23,893 nt of DNA from CAZUDO01 sp964618895 (lineage in GTDB: Bacteria > Desulfobacterota > Binatia > DP-6). The position numbers and the translations under genes were made by a program. The stretch is from assembly GCA_964618895.1 (NCBI GenBank), contig CAZUDO010000024.1, positions 1 to 23,893 on the forward strand. The letters run 5' to 3'. The first letter of the stretch is position 1, and each line of letters opens with the position of its first letter. Positions 23,773 to 23,893 of this stretch are shown here, one piece after another. The notes beneath the pieces are model-generated. The model made no database searches and had not been told where the DNA came from. It saw only the letters and a program-made list of their open reading frames with translations.

Positions 23773-23893
23773 ATGCCATCCCGCACGCGACCTCGCCACC
23801 TGTCCGATGCCTATCGCTTCCCGGGATGTCGTCCCGAGCCGACCGTGGTCGGCATCTTCGGAGACCCGGGTTCGCGGGTACTGCGCTTGGTCC
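23773..23893 (+). CDS. Start of a small ORF of the YRFPGxxPxxTVxGxFGDP type (possibly mobile-element associated), 3' end outside window
   Basis: From an ATG at 23773 (or a GTG at 23767) the frame is open for 40 codons to the window edge: RPRHLSDAYRFPG, PEPTVVGIFGDP and SRVLRLV. I remember a short conserved ORF with the pattern YRFPGFxPxxTVxGxFGDPxARVxxLxRRxKK that recurs in many genomes beside insertion-sequence-like repeats. It lies about 115 bases beyond the point where the preceding membrane-protein gene loses its family pattern, fitting an inserted element. No transposase is visible in the window, so the mobile link is inference. Confidence 0.5.
   Translation, partial: MPSRTRPRHLSDAYRFPGCRPEPTVVGIFGDPGSRVLRLV

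Noticed and set aside
1..23893. CRISPR arrays, tRNA or rRNA genes, phage genes
   Set aside because: No regularly spaced repeats, cloverleaf-like segments, rRNA-conserved blocks or phage structural proteins were recognised.

Overview
This is a very GC-rich (roughly 70% by eye) bacterial window with dense coding on both strands, in which most long ORFs opposite real genes are shadows. The secreted Cys-rich protein with a CGNGxxEAGEQCD repeat, the DUF2135-type exported protein, the TAT-exported gluconate-dehydrogenase-subunit-3/GMC pair and the EthA-like monooxygenase together suggest a soil-type 'deltaproteobacterial' lineage (for example Myxococcota or Candidatus Binatota). That placement is inference; no rRNA or marker gene is present. 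No tRNA, rRNA or CRISPR array was seen.

Layout. Positions 1-2651 (minus) hold a tight three-gene cluster: VOC/glyoxalase-fold protein, D-2-hydroxyacid dehydrogenase (ATGA overlap), then a beta-lactamase-family serine hydrolase that runs off the left edge. Positions 2695-3063 hold a 14-bp inverted repeat and a photolyase remnant in which the two ends of the gene are joined out of frame with the middle missing. Positions 3149-5380 (plus) encode an intact fatty acid hydroxylase/sterol desaturase-type membrane enzyme and a SulP anion transporter lacking its N-terminal half. Positions 5476-11454 (plus) are a heavy-metal RND efflux operon: a small exported Cys/His-rich protein, then CzcC-, CzcB- and CzcA-like proteins with overlapping or closely spaced ends; the pump motif points to Zn/Co/Cd rather than Cu/Ag. 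A PIN-domain fragment follows.

Positions 11715-17140 hold a large exported protein with a C-terminal DUF2135-like domain (minus), an EthA-like Baeyer-Villiger monooxygenase (minus) and a divergent secreted Cys-rich protein (plus). Positions 17304-17929 (minus) are a vapBC toxin-antitoxin pair whose toxin appears to start at CTG, overlapping the antitoxin stop. Positions 18366-21231 (minus) are a periplasmic GMC oxidoreductase and its TAT-signal partner, one base apart. Positions 21471-23725 (plus) are an alpha/beta-hydrolase lipoprotein overlapping a membrane-protein gene that seems to be cut off near 23657, followed by an ORF resembling one I associate with mobile elements.

The metal pump, the GMC/subunit-3 pair and vapBC look like intact working units. 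Four damaged genes (photolyase, SulP, PIN fragment, truncated membrane protein) mark the window as one where deletion and insertion have been active. I did not find a convincing wholly new system. The points most worth following are the Cys-rich protein leading the metal pump, the hairpin-less adaptor, the CTG-initiated VapC and the cut-off genes.
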